This document shows, piece by piece, positions 34,623 through 43,684 of a stretch of DNA of 64,000 nt. A program made the position numbers and the translations under genes. A model generated the notes under the pieces. The model saw nothing but the letters and a program-made list of their open reading frames with translations, was not told where the DNA came from and did not search any database. Position 1 is the first letter of the stretch, and each line of letters starts with the position of its first letter. The stretch is from CAYYFX01 sp964571855. GTDB taxonomy: Bacteria; ARS69. Location: positions 1 through 64,000 of the forward strand of contig CAZNDO010000004.1 of the NCBI GenBank assembly GCA_964571855.1, read 5' to 3'.

Positions 34623-35134
34623 GACGGCTCCGCGCCGCCGCCGTCCGCCGGCCCCACCTCCACGAGGATCTCCCCGGCGTCGCACGGCTCGCCCTCGCGC
34701 TTGCGCACCGAGCGCACCACGCCGTCCACGGGCGCCTCGATGCGGATCTCCATCTTCATCGCCTCGACGACGAGGAGGTCCGCACCCTTGGCCACCTTGT
34801 CGCCCTCGCGCACGAGCACCTTCACCACCGTGCCGGGCATGGGCGACGCGAGGCTTCCTGCCGGCCGCTCCCGGCGGCGTCCGCCGCGCACCTCCCGCTC
34901 GAGGCGGGCGGCGCCGAGACCGAGGATGGTCACGTGCCGCACCGGGCCGTCCCGGTCCACGCGCACGCGCCAAGTGGCGACCCCGTCCGACAGCCGGAAG
35001 ACCCCGCGCCCGAGCGGCTCGACGGTCAGGTCCGCCGCGAGATCGCCCGAGGCCACGTGCGCCGCGTGGAGATCCGTCTCCGTCAGCGTCACCTCGTGGA
35101 CCGCGCCGCCCGCATCCCGGTAGGTCTCCTTCAC
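34619..35134 (-). CDS. Biotin carboxyl-carrier subunit of methylcrotonyl-CoA carboxylase (separate gene)
   Basis: 171 residues. The C-terminal 75 residues are a biotinyl domain with the lysine motif VEAMKMEI and MPGTVVKVLVREGDKV. The first 90 residues form a beta-rich region (EVTLTETDLHAAHV, VFRLSDGVATWRVRV) that resembles the BT linker domain of methylcrotonyl-CoA carboxylase alpha chains. In most species this piece is fused to the biotin carboxylase; here it is a separate gene joined by GTGA overlap to the carboxylase upstream and HMG-CoA lyase downstream. Confidence 0.9.
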   Translation of the reverse strand: MKETYRDAGGAVHEVTLTETDLHAAHVASGDLAADLTVEPLGRGVFRLSDGVATWRVRVDRDGPVRHVTILGLGAARLEREVRGGRRRERPAGSLASPMPGTVVKVLVREGDKVAKGADLLVVEAMKMEIRIEAPVDGVVRSVRKREGEPCDAGEILVEVGPADGGGAEPS

Positions 35135-36678
35135 GACGCCCCTCCGCGCCCGCGCGCGAGCCCCGGATGGCGCCACGCGCCGAGCAGGTCGAAGGGATCG
35201 GGCAGGTCCGCGCGCTCGCTTCCGCGCGCCGCGGGCGGGACCACGGCGGCGTCCGCGGCCAGGCCGAAGTGGTCGGCCAGGGCGGCCGCGGCCGCGAACA
35301 GGGCCGGCGTCCCGCTCCCGGCACGCCGCTCCGCGCGCGCGGGCAGGAAGGTCTCCTCCAGCGACTGCGTGTGGAAGTCCGCGCGGGCCACCGCATCCGA
35401 GGCGGCGAGCTCCCGCAGGAAGTCCAGGTTCGTGACCGGCCCGTGGACGACGGCCGCGTCGAGCGCGTGGACGAGGCGGCGCAGCGCCGCGGCGCGGTCC
35501 TCGCCGTACGCCACGATCTTCGCCAGCATCGGGTCGTAGTGCGGCGTCACCGTGTCGCCGGGGACGATGCCCGAGTCCACGCGGATGCCCGCTCCCTCCG
35601 GAAGCTCCACCGCGAGGAGCTTCCCGCTCTGCGGCAGGAACCCGGCGTCCGGGTCCTCGGCGTACAGCCGCACCTCCACGGCCGCGCCGCGGGTGGTCAC
35701 GTCCGCCTGCGCGAAGGGCAGCCGGCCCGTGCGCGCCAGCTCGATCTGCGCGCCCACGAGATCGCGGCCGGTGACGAGCTCCGTGACCGGGTGCTCCACC
35801 TGGATGCGCGCGTTCACTTCGAGGAAGTAGAAGCCGCCGGCCTCGTCCACGAGGAACTCGCACGTCCCGGCCGAGCGGTACCGCACCGCGCGCCCGATCC
35901 GCACCGCCGCGTCCAGCAGCGCCGCGCGCACCGCGGGCGCCGCGCCCGGCGACGGCGACTCCTCCAGCACCTTCTGGTGGCGGCGCTGCAGCGTGCACTC
36001 GCGCTCGAAGAGATGGATCACCGCGCCCGCGCCGTCGCCGAGGATCTGCACCTCCACGTGGCGCGGCCGCTCGATGCGCTTCTCCACGAAGACGGCGGCG
36101 TCGCCGAACGCGGAGCGCGCCACGCGCGCGGCCGCCTCGAGCGCCGCGTCCAGCTCCGCGGGCCCGTCCACGCGGGCCATGCCCTTGCCGCCGCCGCCGA
36201 GCGCGGCCTTCACCAGCACCGGCCAGCCCATGGCCTCGGCGGCCGCGCACGCGCCGTCCCGGTCCGCGGGATCGCCTTCCCAGCCGGGCACGACCGGGAC
36301 GCCCGCCTGCACGGCGACCGCGCGCGCCCGCCGCTTGTCCCCGAGCAACTCGATGGTGTCCGGCGCCGGGCCGAGGAACACGAGCCCCGCCGCCTCCACC
36401 GCGCGCGCGAAGGCCGCGTTCTCCGAGAGGAACCCGTAGCCCGGGTGCACCGCGTCGCAGCCGGCGGCGCGGGCCGCCTCCACGAGGCGCTCGATCCTCA
36501 GGTACGACTCCGCCGCGGGCGCGGGACCGATGGCCACCGCCTCGTCCGCCTCGCGGACGTGCTTCGCGGCGCGATCCGGCTCGCTGTACACCGCCACGGA
36601 GCGGATGCCGCGCTCGCGCAGCGCCGCGATCACGCGGCATGCGATCTCGCCCCGGTTCGCCACGAGGACCTTCCTCAC
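35131..36678 (-). CDS. Biotin carboxylase subunit of methylcrotonyl-CoA carboxylase
   Basis: 515 residues. ATP-grasp carboxylase motifs are intact: KVLVANRGEIACRVI, VHPGYGFLSENAAFA, the glycine loop KAALGGGGKGM, ERECTLQRRHQKVLEE and FLEVNARIQVEHPVTE. About 65 residues continue beyond the carboxylase core (from about 450) without a biotin site; that site is in the next gene. It carboxylates biotin with ATP and bicarbonate. GTG at 36678 overlaps the hydratase stop (GTGA). Assignment to methylcrotonyl-CoA rather than another acyl-CoA rests on the neighbours. Confidence 0.92.
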   Translation of the reverse strand: MRKVLVANRGEIACRVIAALRERGIRSVAVYSEPDRAAKHVREADEAVAIGPAPAAESYLRIERLVEAARAAGCDAVHPGYGFLSENAAFARAVEAAGLVFLGPAPDTIELLGDKRRARAVAVQAGVPVVPGWEGDPADRDGACAAAEAMGWPVLVKAALGGGGKGMARVDGPAELDAALEAAARVARSAFGDAAVFVEKRIERPRHVEVQILGDGAGAVIHLFERECTLQRRHQKVLEESPSPGAAPAVRAALLDAAVRIGRAVRYRSAGTCEFLVDEAGGFYFLEVNARIQVEHPVTELVTGRDLVGAQIELARTGRLPFAQADVTTRGAAVEVRLYAEDPDAGFLPQSGKLLAVELPEGAGIRVDSGIVPGDTVTPHYDPMLAKIVAYGEDRAAALRRLVHALDAAVVHGPVTNLDFLRELAASDAVARADFHTQSLEETFLPARAERRAGSGTPALFAAAAALADHFGLAADAAVVPPAARGSERADLPDPFDLLGAWRHPGLARGRGGAS

Positions 36679-37463
36679 GCGTCGTCCCCCGGCGACCAGC
36701 GCGGCTTGCGCTTCCCCTGGAATGCGGCCAGTCCCTCCTGCCCTTCCGCGGACGCGCGGGCCTGCGCGATGAACTCGGGCGTGCGCTCGTTCGCGACCTC
36801 CACGGGGACGCCGGTCACGGCGTCCAGGAGGAGCTTGATCCGGTGCTGCGCGTCCGGGCTGCCCTGCAGGAGGTCGGCCAGGAGCGCGGAGACCTCGGCG
36901 TCGAGCCGGTCCGGCGGCGCGGCCTTCGCGGCAAGCCCCAGCCGCACCGCCTCCGCGGCGCCGAAGCGTTCCCCGGTGAGGAAGAGCCGCCGGGCGTGCG
37001 CGGGGCCGATGCGCCGGACGACGTACGGGCTGATGACCGCGGGCAGGATGCCCAGGCGCACCTCCGAGAAGGCCATGCGGACGTCCTCGGCCACGATGGC
37101 GATGTCCGCCGCCGCCACGAGCCCGACGCCGCCGCCGAACACGTTGCCCTGCACGCGCGCCACGACCGGGCGCGGAAAGGTCTCCACGGCGCGGAACGCC
37201 TCCGCGAGGCGTCGGGCGTCCGCGCGGTTCTCGTCCAGCGAGGCGGCGCCGAGCCGCTGCATCTCGCCGATGTCCGCGCCCGCGCAGAAGTCCTTGCCCT
37301 CGCCGGCCAGGACCACCGCGCGCACGGCGGGATCCGCGGCGTGCCCTTCGAACGCGGCCGTCAGCTCCGCCAGCACCGCGCCGGAGAGCGCGTTGCGCGC
37401 CTCCGGGCGCGCGAGGGCGATGGTGACGACGTCGCGCGCGCGGGTGACCGAGACGAGCGCCAT
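36675..37463 (-). CDS. Enoyl-CoA hydratase, likely methylglutaconyl-CoA hydratase
   Basis: 262 residues of the crotonase fold: ARPEARNALSGAVLAELTAAF, the oxyanion-hole motif GKDFCAGADIGEMQ, GNVFGGGVGLVAAADIAI, and FSEVRLGILPAVISPYVV with the catalytic Glu. It adds water to methylglutaconyl-CoA to give HMG-CoA. The specificity comes from its place between the carboxylase beta subunit (one base upstream of its ATG) and the biotin carboxylase. Confidence 0.92.
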   Translation of the reverse strand: MALVSVTRARDVVTIALARPEARNALSGAVLAELTAAFEGHAADPAVRAVVLAGEGKDFCAGADIGEMQRLGAASLDENRADARRLAEAFRAVETFPRPVVARVQGNVFGGGVGLVAAADIAIVAEDVRMAFSEVRLGILPAVISPYVVRRIGPAHARRLFLTGERFGAAEAVRLGLAAKAAPPDRLDAEVSALLADLLQGSPDAQHRIKLLLDAVTGVPVEVANERTPEFIAQARASAEGQEGLAAFQGKRKPRWSPGDDA

Positions 37464-37464
37464 G

Positions 37465-39072
37465 TCACATCCGGAAGACGCCGAACGCGGTGTCCTCGAT
37501 CGGCGCGTTGAGGGAGGCCGCGAGCGCGAGGCCCACGACGTCGCGCGTGGTGCGGGGATCGATGACGCCGTCGTCCCACAGGCGGGCGGTGCTGTGGTAC
37601 GGGCTGCCCTCCCGCTCGTACTTCTCCAGCGTGGGTCGCATGAACTCCTGCTGCTCCGCCTCGGACATGGACTTCCCCTTCTCCGCGAGCTGCTGCACCT
37701 TCACGGCGCGCAGCACGTTCGCCGCCTGCTCGCCGCCCATCACGGAGATGCGCGCGTTCGGCCACATGAAGAGGAACCGGGGGCCGTAGGCCCGGCCGCA
37801 CATCCCGTAGTTCCCCGCCCCGTAGCTGCCGCCCACGATCACCGTGACCTTCGGCACCCGCGCGTTGGCCACGGCGTTCACCATCTTCGCCCCGTCCTTG
37901 GCGATGCCGCCGTGCTCCGCGTCGCGGCCGACCATGAAGCCCGTGATGTTCTGCAGGAACAGCAGCGGGATCCGGCGCGTGCACGCCAGCTCGATGAAGT
38001 GCGTGCCCTTCAGCGCCGACTCCGAGAACAGCACGCCGTTGTTCGCCAGCACCGCCACGGGGATGCCGTGGATGTGGCCGAAGCCGGTGACCAGCGTGGT
38101 GCCGTAGCGCGCCTTGAACTCGTGGAAGCGGGAGCCGTCCAGGATGCGGCACAGGATCTCGCGGGCGTCGTAGGGCGTGCGCAGGTCCTTGGGGATGACG
38201 CCGAGAAGGGTCTCCGAGTCGTGCAGGGGCGGCTCCGACGGGGCGCGCACGAGCGGATCCTCGCGGCGGCCGCCGAGGTGGGACACGATGGAGCGGGCCA
38301 TGGCGAGCGCGTCCGCGTCGCTCTCGGCGAGGTGGTCCGCCACGCCGGAGATGCGAGTGTGCACGTCGCCGCCGCCGAGCTCCTCGGCGGTGATCTCCTC
38401 GCCGGTGGCGGCCTTCACGAGCGGCGGCCCGCCGAGGAAGATGGTCCCCTGCTCCTTCACGATGACCGTCTCGTCGCTCATCGCGGGCACGTACGCGCCG
38501 CCCGCGGTGCACGAGCCCATCACGACCGCGACCTGCGCGATCCCTTCCGACGACATGCGCGCCTGGTTGTAGAAGATGCGGCCGAAGTGGTCCCGGTCCG
38601 GGAAGACCTCGTCCTGCATCGGAAGGAACGCGCCGCCGGAGTCCACCAGGTACACGCAGGGCAGCCGGTTCTCCCGCGCGATCTCCTGCGCACGCAGGTG
38701 CTTCTTCACGGTCATCGGGAGGTACGTGCCGCCCTTCACGGTGGCGTCGTTCGCGATGACCATGACCTCGCGGCCGGACACGCGCCCGATCCCGCACACG
38801 ATCCCCGCGCAGGGCGCCGCCCCGTCGTAGAGCCCGTCCGCGGCCAACGGGGACAGCTCCAGGAAGGGGCTGCCGTCATCCAGCAGCGCGTCCACGCGGT
38901 CCCGCACGAACAGCTTCCCGCGCTTCTCGTGCCGGGCGCGCGCCTCCGCGCCGCCCCCGTCCCGGACGGCGGCGAGGCGGGCTTCCAGGTCGCGGCACAG
39001 GGCGAGGTGGTGGTCGGCGTTGGCCCGGAAGGACGCGGACGCCGGGTCCAGGTGCGACTCCAGGATCTCCAT
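37465..39072 (-). CDS. Methylcrotonyl-CoA carboxylase carboxyltransferase (beta) subunit
   Basis: 535 residues, the normal length. Strong signatures: [106 protein letters not shown] and [38 protein letters not shown]. It transfers the carboxyl group from biotin to 3-methylcrotonyl-CoA. First gene of the operon; ATG at 39072 has GGAGAG upstream and a promoter 28-56 bases before it. No isovaleryl-CoA dehydrogenase gene is in the window. Confidence 0.95.
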   Translation of the reverse strand: MEILESHLDPASASFRANADHHLALCRDLEARLAAVRDGGGAEARARHEKRGKLFVRDRVDALLDDGSPFLELSPLAADGLYDGAAPCAGIVCGIGRVSGREVMVIANDATVKGGTYLPMTVKKHLRAQEIARENRLPCVYLVDSGGAFLPMQDEVFPDRDHFGRIFYNQARMSSEGIAQVAVVMGSCTAGGAYVPAMSDETVIVKEQGTIFLGGPPLVKAATGEEITAEELGGGDVHTRISGVADHLAESDADALAMARSIVSHLGGRREDPLVRAPSEPPLHDSETLLGVIPKDLRTPYDAREILCRILDGSRFHEFKARYGTTLVTGFGHIHGIPVAVLANNGVLFSESALKGTHFIELACTRRIPLLFLQNITGFMVGRDAEHGGIAKDGAKMVNAVANARVPKVTVIVGGSYGAGNYGMCGRAYGPRFLFMWPNARISVMGGEQAANVLRAVKVQQLAEKGKSMSEAEQQEFMRPTLEKYEREGSPYHSTARLWDDGVIDPRTTRDVVGLALAASLNAPIEDTAFGVFRM

Positions 39073-39099
39073 GGGCTCTCCGGCCGGCGGGGAGCCTCC

Positions 39100-39128
39100 C
39101 GTTTAGCAGAGGCCGGCGGAAGCGGCAA
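39100..39128 (-). promoter_or_regulatory. Promoter of the leucine-catabolism operon
   Basis: On the minus strand TTGCCG (39128-39123), a 17-base spacer and TAAACG (39105-39100). The expected transcript start is about 20 bases before the ATG. A 12-base palindrome CGGCGGCCGCCG lies upstream at 39136-39147 and may end the preceding transcript. Confidence 0.6.
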
Positions 39129-39170
39129 GGGCGCGCGGCGGCCGCCGGCGGTCGTCGCGGCCGGCCGCCC

Positions 39171-39872
39171 TCACCGGTAGAGCGACTTGATCCTGCCCCA
39201 CGTGGCCGGTCCCAGGGCGTCGACCGTGGCGAGCTCGAAGTCCCAGAGGAGCTGGGCGTGGCACCAGCCGTCGTGGAACATGGGCTCCCCGGGACAGAGC
39301 GGCAGGGCCGCGGTTCCCCACGTGAACGAGTGGTTCACCCGGCTCGTCGGGTAGCAGGTTCCGCATGCCGCCGGCCCCCCGGCCACCGGCCCCGGATGAT
39401 CCAGCACGACGGCCAGAGGCGATCCACCGCCGGGTCCCGTCGTGCAGTGCAGCGCGAACCGGTCCGGCACGACGGCGTTCCAGGACAGCAGGTTCCACCC
39501 CGTGCGCGGCGCCCACGGCTGCGATGCGAGGGGTACCCCCGCCGGGCATCCGGAAGCGTCCACGACGCTGGCGGCGATCGTTCCCGTGTATCCCCAACCC
39601 ATGGGGACGCCCGAGTAGAAGTACTGCCAGGACGAGCCGAGCGTGGACACGGCTGCCGGGACGTCGACGCCGATCCCGAACCGCGAGCGCGCGGGGAACC
39701 CCGACCGGATCCAGATCCAGCCGGTGCAGATGTTGTAGTAGGTGATCCTGACCGTGGCGCCGGCGTTCCAGGAGTCGGCGCGCGTGTCGTCGATGCGACG
39801 GGACGTTTCGAGGGCGCTCGCGGACGGGGCGAGAACCGGGAGCGCGCACGCCGCGACGAGCAGGAGTCGCAT
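39171..39872 (-). CDS. Predicted secreted protein of unknown function
   Basis: 233 residues. It begins with a signal peptide (LLLVAACALPVLAPSASA). The mature part is rich in Trp, Gly and Cys (TYYNICTGWIWIRSGF, DASGCPAG, CGTCYPTSRVN, HDGWCH) and has no FlgD-type tail. The odd Cys spacing suggests disulphides and an exported beta-rich domain. I do not recognise the family. ATG at 39872 has GGAG upstream, and a promoter lies 58-86 bases before it, so it is transcribed alone. An in-frame ATG further upstream lies inside the promoter region and is rejected. Confidence 0.7.
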   Translation of the reverse strand: MRLLLVAACALPVLAPSASALETSRRIDDTRADSWNAGATVRITYYNICTGWIWIRSGFPARSRFGIGVDVPAAVSTLGSSWQYFYSGVPMGWGYTGTIAASVVDASGCPAGVPLASQPWAPRTGWNLLSWNAVVPDRFALHCTTGPGGGSPLAVVLDHPGPVAGGPAACGTCYPTSRVNHSFTWGTAALPLCPGEPMFHDGWCHAQLLWDFELATVDALGPATWGRIKSLYR

Positions 39873-39929
39873 GGCACACTCCACGCGGGCAACCGTCGTG
39901 AGAGGGCGCGGAGGGTGACCGCAACGGGA

Positions 39930-39958
39930 ATCGTAATCCCGCGGCACCCGGGTTGCAA
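39930..39958 (-). promoter_or_regulatory. Promoter of the unknown secreted protein gene
   Basis: On the minus strand TTGCAA (39958-39953), a 17-base spacer and TACGAT (39935-39930). Confidence 0.6.
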
Positions 39959-39989
39959 GTCGCGCACGGAACGGAGCGCGGGCGGGTCT

Positions 39990-41066
39990 CTACTCGTCCG
40001 CTTCGCGGATTCCCAGGAAGCTCTCCAGCCGCTCGGCGCGCACACGCCCCGCCCGCACGGCCTCCGGCAGCGCACACCCCGCCTCGCCGCGGTGGCGGCA
40101 GTCCGCGAACCGGCACGCCTCGGCGGCCGCGTAGACCTCCGGGAAGAACGCGCGCAGGGCGGCCTCGTCCGGTTCGAGCAGGCCGAAGGAGCGCACGCCC
40201 GGCGTGTCCACGATCGCCCCGCCGGTGGTGAGCCGGTGCAGCGTGGAGGTCGTGGTGGTGTGCCGGCCCTTGCCGAGCGCGCCGTAGACGTCCGCGGTCT
40301 TCAACTCCAGTCCGGCCAGCCGGTTCAGCAGCGAGGACTTCCCCACGCCCGACTGCCCGGAGAACACCGCCGTGCGGTCGCCCACGAAGGCCACCAGCTC
40401 CTCGATCCCGCGACCGTCGCCGGCGGACACGCCGAGCGCGGCCACGCCGATGTCGCGGTACGGCGCCAGCATGGACTCCGCCTCGGCGGGCGTCACCAGA
40501 TCGATCTTGTTCAGCACGAGCAGCGGCGTCAGGCCGCCTTCCGCGAACGAGACGAGATACCGGTCCACCAGGCTCGGCTTGAACGGCGGGCGGTCCGCGG
40601 ACGCGATCGCCGCCCCGATGTCCACGTTCGCGCAGATCACGTGCTCCTCGCGACCGCGGCGCACGCGCATGAGCCTCGTGCGGCGCGGCAGCACCTCGGT
40701 GAGGACCCACGGCATGGGCCCCTCGGGCAGGAAGCGCACCTCGTCGCCCACCACCACCGCGCTGGATCCGGCGTGCGGCACGCGCGTGGACTTCCGCAGC
40801 CGAGTGGCCACGAGCTCGCCGCCGCCTTCGGCCGGCTCCACCGCGATCGCGGCCGCGCGCACTTCCACCACGCGGCCCCCGCGTGTCACGGCCTCGCGCT
40901 CCTTCGCGGACGCCTCGCCCGACAGCGCCTCCGCGTTGCCGCTCCCGCGCAGCACCTTCTCGCGGGTCGGCGCGTCGTCGCCGTCCCACGCGCCCGGCCG
41001 GCGCCGCCCGGCGCGGCCGGTGACCGCGGATCTCCCGCGCTGCTTCCGCTGCCGCTTCCCCTTCAC
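39990..41066 (-). CDS. rsgA: Small-subunit biogenesis GTPase RsgA
   Basis: 358 residues. A basic, Arg/Gly-rich N-terminal extension of about 65 residues precedes the OB-fold. The GTPase motifs come in permuted order, as in this family: LVLNKIDLV (G4), then SGQSGVGKSSLLN (G1), HTTTTSTLH (G2) and DTPGVRSFGL (G3). The zinc-binding Cys/His cluster CRFADCRHRGEAGC is near the end. RsgA helps mature the 30S ribosomal subunit. GTG at 41066 is 33 bases from the divergent smr gene. Confidence 0.95.
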   Translation of the reverse strand: MKGKRQRKQRGRSAVTGRAGRRRPGAWDGDDAPTREKVLRGSGNAEALSGEASAKEREAVTRGGRVVEVRAAAIAVEPAEGGGELVATRLRKSTRVPHAGSSAVVVGDEVRFLPEGPMPWVLTEVLPRRTRLMRVRRGREEHVICANVDIGAAIASADRPPFKPSLVDRYLVSFAEGGLTPLLVLNKIDLVTPAEAESMLAPYRDIGVAALGVSAGDGRGIEELVAFVGDRTAVFSGQSGVGKSSLLNRLAGLELKTADVYGALGKGRHTTTTSTLHRLTTGGAIVDTPGVRSFGLLEPDEAALRAFFPEVYAAAEACRFADCRHRGEAGCALPEAVRAGRVRAERLESFLGIREADE

Positions 41067-41085
41067 TCCGCTCCGTCCGCCGCGC

Positions 41086-41091
41086 TAGGGT
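41086..41091 (+). promoter_or_regulatory. -10 element TAGGGT immediately before the smr gene
   Basis: TAGGGT ends eight bases before the ATG at 41100 and no ribosome-binding site is present, suggesting a leaderless transcript. The -35 is not clear. Confidence 0.45.
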
Positions 41092-41099
41092 TGCCGGCC

Positions 41100-41396
41100 A
41101 TGGCCGAGGACGACGACTTCGATCCCGACGCGCCGGTCGAGCTGCCGATCGACGGCACGCTGGACCTGCACGCGTTCGCCCCGCGGGACGTTCCCGCGGT
41201 GGTCTCGGACTACCTGGACGAGTGCCGCGCGCGCGGCATCCTGCACGTCCGGATCGTGCACGGCAAGGGGATCGGCGCCCTGCGGGAGACGGTGCACGCC
41301 ACGCTGCGCCGGCGGCCGGACGTGGCCCGGTTCACGCTGGATTCGCAGACGGCCGGAGGCTGGGGCGCCACGCTCGTGGAGCTGCGGCCGGACTGA
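41100..41396 (+). CDS. Small stand-alone Smr-domain protein
   Basis: 98 residues, essentially only an Smr domain. The two family motifs are present: LDLHAF near residue 21 and VHGKGIGALRETV near 53, followed by FTLDSQTAGGWGATLVEL. Smr domains are nucleases acting on branched DNA or on RNA at stalled ribosomes. The acidic N-terminus is short. It sits between rsgA (divergent) and queF (convergent). A link to ribosome work through rsgA is only suggestive. Confidence 0.9.
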   Translation: MAEDDDFDPDAPVELPIDGTLDLHAFAPRDVPAVVSDYLDECRARGILHVRIVHGKGIGALRETVHATLRRRPDVARFTLDSQTAGGWGATLVELRPD

Positions 41397-41397
41397 G

Positions 41398-41431
41398 CCG
41401 CCGGGTCGGCGGAACGGGGAGCTGCGCTCCC
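41398..41431. terminator. Tandem hairpins between smr and queF
   Basis: CCGCC-GGGTC-GGCGG (41398-41412) overlaps the end of smr, followed by GGGAGC-TGC-GCTCCC (41417-41431), which abuts the queF stop at 41435. They can serve as a two-way terminator for the convergent genes. Confidence 0.5.
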
Positions 41432-41434
41432 GGA

Positions 41435-41893
41435 CTATGCCGCCGGGTCCCCCGGGCGTCCGGGGTCCGGGCACCGGCTCTCGACCGCCCCCGGGCGCGG
41501 GTGCTCCGCGGTCACGTCCGTGGTGATCCCGCCGCGCACGGCGAACTCGCCCCGCACGCGCAGCGCGCGCGGGCGGCAGCTGGCCACCAGGTGCTCCAGG
41601 ATCTCGTTCGTCACCGCCTCGTGGAAGACGCCGCGGTTCCGGAACGAGTGCAGGTAGAGCTTCAGCGACTTCAGCTCCAGGCACGTCGCGTCCGGCACGT
41701 ACGCGATCCGGATCGTGGCGAAGTCCGGCTGTCCCGTGATGGGGCACAGTGCCGTCCACTCCGGCGCGGTGATGTCGATGCGGTAGTCGCGCTCCGGTGC
41801 GGGATTCGGGAACGTCTCCACCGCGGGCACGGGCTTCGCCTTCGCCGTCGCGGCGGCCTTCGCCTTCGCCGCGCGTCCGCGTTCCGTCTTCAC
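41435..41893 (-). CDS. queF: NADPH-dependent 7-cyano-7-deazaguanine (preQ0) reductase QueF
   Basis: 152 residues, unimodular type. The catalytic Cys50 and Asp57 stand in [11 protein letters not shown], and the QueF motif [20 protein letters not shown] binds NADPH. It reduces preQ0 to preQ1 for queuosine in tRNA. An Ala/Lys-rich stretch of about 20 residues precedes the domain and is probably disordered. GTG at 41893 overlaps the queD stop (GTGA). Last gene of the operon. Confidence 0.95.
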   Translation of the reverse strand: MKTERGRAAKAKAAATAKAKPVPAVETFPNPAPERDYRIDITAPEWTALCPITGQPDFATIRIAYVPDATCLELKSLKLYLHSFRNRGVFHEAVTNEILEHLVASCRPRALRVRGEFAVRGGITTDVTAEHPRPGAVESRCPDPGRPGDPAA

Positions 41894-42270
41894 TCCGCCT
41901 CCTTCGCGCCCGGGCCGTGGTAGTGGCAGCGCGCCTCGCACGTCTCGTGCACGGTGACGCGCACGAGTCCCGGCACGCGCGGCGCGAGACGCTCCCAGAT
42001 CCAGGCGGCCAGATGCTCCGACGTGGGGTTCGAGAGCCCCTCCACGTCGTTGAGGTACCGGTGGTCCAGTGCGTCCAGCAGCGGCGCGAAGGCGTCCTTG
42101 ATGTCCGCGTAGTCCACGAACCATCCCACGTGCGGATCCACGTCCCCCGCGACGGCCACGTCCACGCGGAAGCTGTGGCCGTGCAGGCGCCGGCACTTGT
42201 GCCCGTCGGGCACGTTGGGGAGGAGGTGCGCCGCCTCGAAGCGGAACGTCTTCTCCAGCTCGACCTTCAC
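41890..42270 (-). CDS. queD: 6-carboxy-5,6,7,8-tetrahydropterin synthase QueD
   Basis: 126 residues. Zinc ligands His15 (FEAAH), His30 and His32 (RRLHGHSF) and the catalytic Cys26 are in place; [20 protein letters not shown] and [15 protein letters not shown] complete the family pattern. It turns dihydroneopterin triphosphate into carboxy-tetrahydropterin in preQ0 synthesis. GTG at 42270 has GGAGGG five bases upstream. Confidence 0.96.
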   Translation of the reverse strand: MKVELEKTFRFEAAHLLPNVPDGHKCRRLHGHSFRVDVAVAGDVDPHVGWFVDYADIKDAFAPLLDALDHRYLNDVEGLSNPTSEHLAAWIWERLAPRVPGLVRVTVHETCEARCHYHGPGAKEAE

Positions 42271-42298
42271 GCGATCCCTCCGCCGCGGCCGCGCCGCG

Positions 42299-42943
42299 TC
42301 ACACGCCCCGGAGAACCTTCGGCCAGAGCAGCTTGTGCAGCTGCAGCTGCAGCCGCGCGTCGACGCCGGACTCCAGGATCCACGCCGCCAGCTCCGCCGG
42401 CTCCAGCGCGCCGTGCACCGGCGAGAGGAGCAGCGGGACCCGTCCGGCGAGCCCGTGCTCGCGCACCACGCGCAGGGCGTAGTCGAAGTCCGCTCGGTCC
42501 GCCACCACGAACTTCACCTCGTCGCCCTCCCTCAGGGCGGCGAGGTTCGGCCAGTGCATGCGATCCTGCTCCCGCGAGGACGGGGTCTTCACGTCCACGA
42601 TGCGCCGCACGCGCGGGTCCAGCGGCGTGATGTCCCGGTGCCCGCCGGTCTCGATCATCACCGTCTTCCCGCGATCCAGCAACGCCGCGATCAGCGCGTG
42701 CACGGACGGCTGCAGCAGCGGCTCGCCGCCGGTGACTTCCACGAGGTCGCAGCCGAAGCGGCAGGCTTCCTCCACGACGTCGGCCACGTCCCGCTTCGTG
42801 CCCTCGTGGAACGCGTACGCGGTGTCGCACCAGGCGCAGCGGAGATCGCACGCCGTGAGCCGCACGAAGACGCACGGACGCCCGGCCAGGGTGGACTCCC
42901 CCTGGATGGAGTGGAAGATCTCGTTGACGACGATGGTGCTCAT
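42299..42943 (-). CDS. queE: 7-carboxy-7-deazaguanine synthase QueE (radical SAM)
   Basis: 214 residues. The radical-SAM triad CDLRCAWC (Cys32, Cys36, Cys39) follows [20 protein letters not shown], and [11 protein letters not shown] and ETGGH bind SAM. It contracts the pterin ring to carboxy-deazaguanine. ATG at 42943 overlaps the queC stop (ATGA). Confidence 0.95.
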   Translation of the reverse strand: MSTIVVNEIFHSIQGESTLAGRPCVFVRLTACDLRCAWCDTAYAFHEGTKRDVADVVEEACRFGCDLVEVTGGEPLLQPSVHALIAALLDRGKTVMIETGGHRDITPLDPRVRRIVDVKTPSSREQDRMHWPNLAALREGDEVKFVVADRADFDYALRVVREHGLAGRVPLLLSPVHGALEPAELAAWILESGVDARLQLQLHKLLWPKVLRGV

Positions 42944-43629
42944 GGCTTTCCCGCGAGCGCCGGGTCCGGCACGCCCGCCTCCGCGAAGCCCTTCGCGCGC
43001 AGGATGCAGGCGTCGCACCGCCCGCAAGGATGCCCGGCGGCCGTGGGATCGTAGCAGCTCAGCGTGCGCGCGAGATCCACGCCCAGGCGGACCGCCATGC
43101 GCACGATGTCCGCCTTCCCGAGCGCGAGCAGCGGCGCGTGGATCCGGAAGTGCGCGCCCTCCGCGCCGGCCTTCGTGGCCACGTTCGCCAGCCGCTCGAA
43201 CGCCTCCAGGAACGCCGGGCGGCAGTCCGGATACCCGGAGTAGTCCAGCGCGTTCACGCCGACGAAGAGGTCCGAGGCGCCCAGGGTCTCCGCCCGGGCG
43301 AGCGCGAGCGCCAGGAACACCGTGTTGCGTGCGGGAACGTACGTGACCGGGATGTCCGCGCCGGGGTCCGCGCGGTCCTTCGGCACCGGAATGTCCGCGG
43401 TCAGCGCCGAGCCGCCGAAGGCCGCCAGATCCACGCGGACGATGCGGTGCTCCGCCGCCCCCGCCGCCCGTGCGATCCCCGCGGCGCGCTCCAGCTCCAC
43501 CCGGTGCCGCTGGCCGTAATCGAAGGACAGGGCGTGCGCCTCCCAACCCTCCGCCAGCGCGTGCGCGAGGACGGTGGCGGAGTCCAGTCCTCCGCTGAGG
43601 AGGACCACCGCGGGGCGGCGCTCGGGCAT
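42940..43629 (-). CDS. queC: 7-cyano-7-deazaguanine synthase QueC
   Basis: 229 residues. The PP-loop [31 protein letters not shown] and the zinc cluster ending [17 protein letters not shown] are all present. It makes preQ0 from carboxy-deazaguanine, ammonia and ATP. First gene of the queCEDF operon; ATG at 43629 follows AAGGAG. Only 55 bases separate it from the divergent yjbQ gene, so a preQ1 riboswitch is not present here. Confidence 0.96.
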   Translation of the reverse strand: MPERRPAVVLLSGGLDSATVLAHALAEGWEAHALSFDYGQRHRVELERAAGIARAAGAAEHRIVRVDLAAFGGSALTADIPVPKDRADPGADIPVTYVPARNTVFLALALARAETLGASDLFVGVNALDYSGYPDCRPAFLEAFERLANVATKAGAEGAHFRIHAPLLALGKADIVRMAVRLGVDLARTLSCYDPTAAGHPCGRCDACILRAKGFAEAGVPDPALAGKP

Positions 43630-43648
43630 CCGGGACGGCTCCTTGGGG

Positions 43649-43676
43649 TTGGCCGGGAACGGCCGGGGATTATAGC
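43649..43676 (+). promoter_or_regulatory. Promoter of yjbQ, probable leaderless transcript
   Basis: TTGGCC (43649-43654), a 16-base spacer and TATAGC (43671-43676) end eight bases before the ATG at 43685. No ribosome site precedes the ATG. Confidence 0.55.
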
Positions 43677-43684
43677 ATCGCCCC

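Noticed and set aside
35131..35134. Frameshift splitting a fused carboxylase alpha chain
   Set aside because: Both sides have an orderly stop and start with the GTGA overlap used throughout this region, so a natural split is the simpler reading.
43630..43684. Possible preQ1 riboswitch before queC
   Set aside because: Only 55 bases separate two divergent genes and no preQ1 aptamer stem with an A-rich tail is visible.
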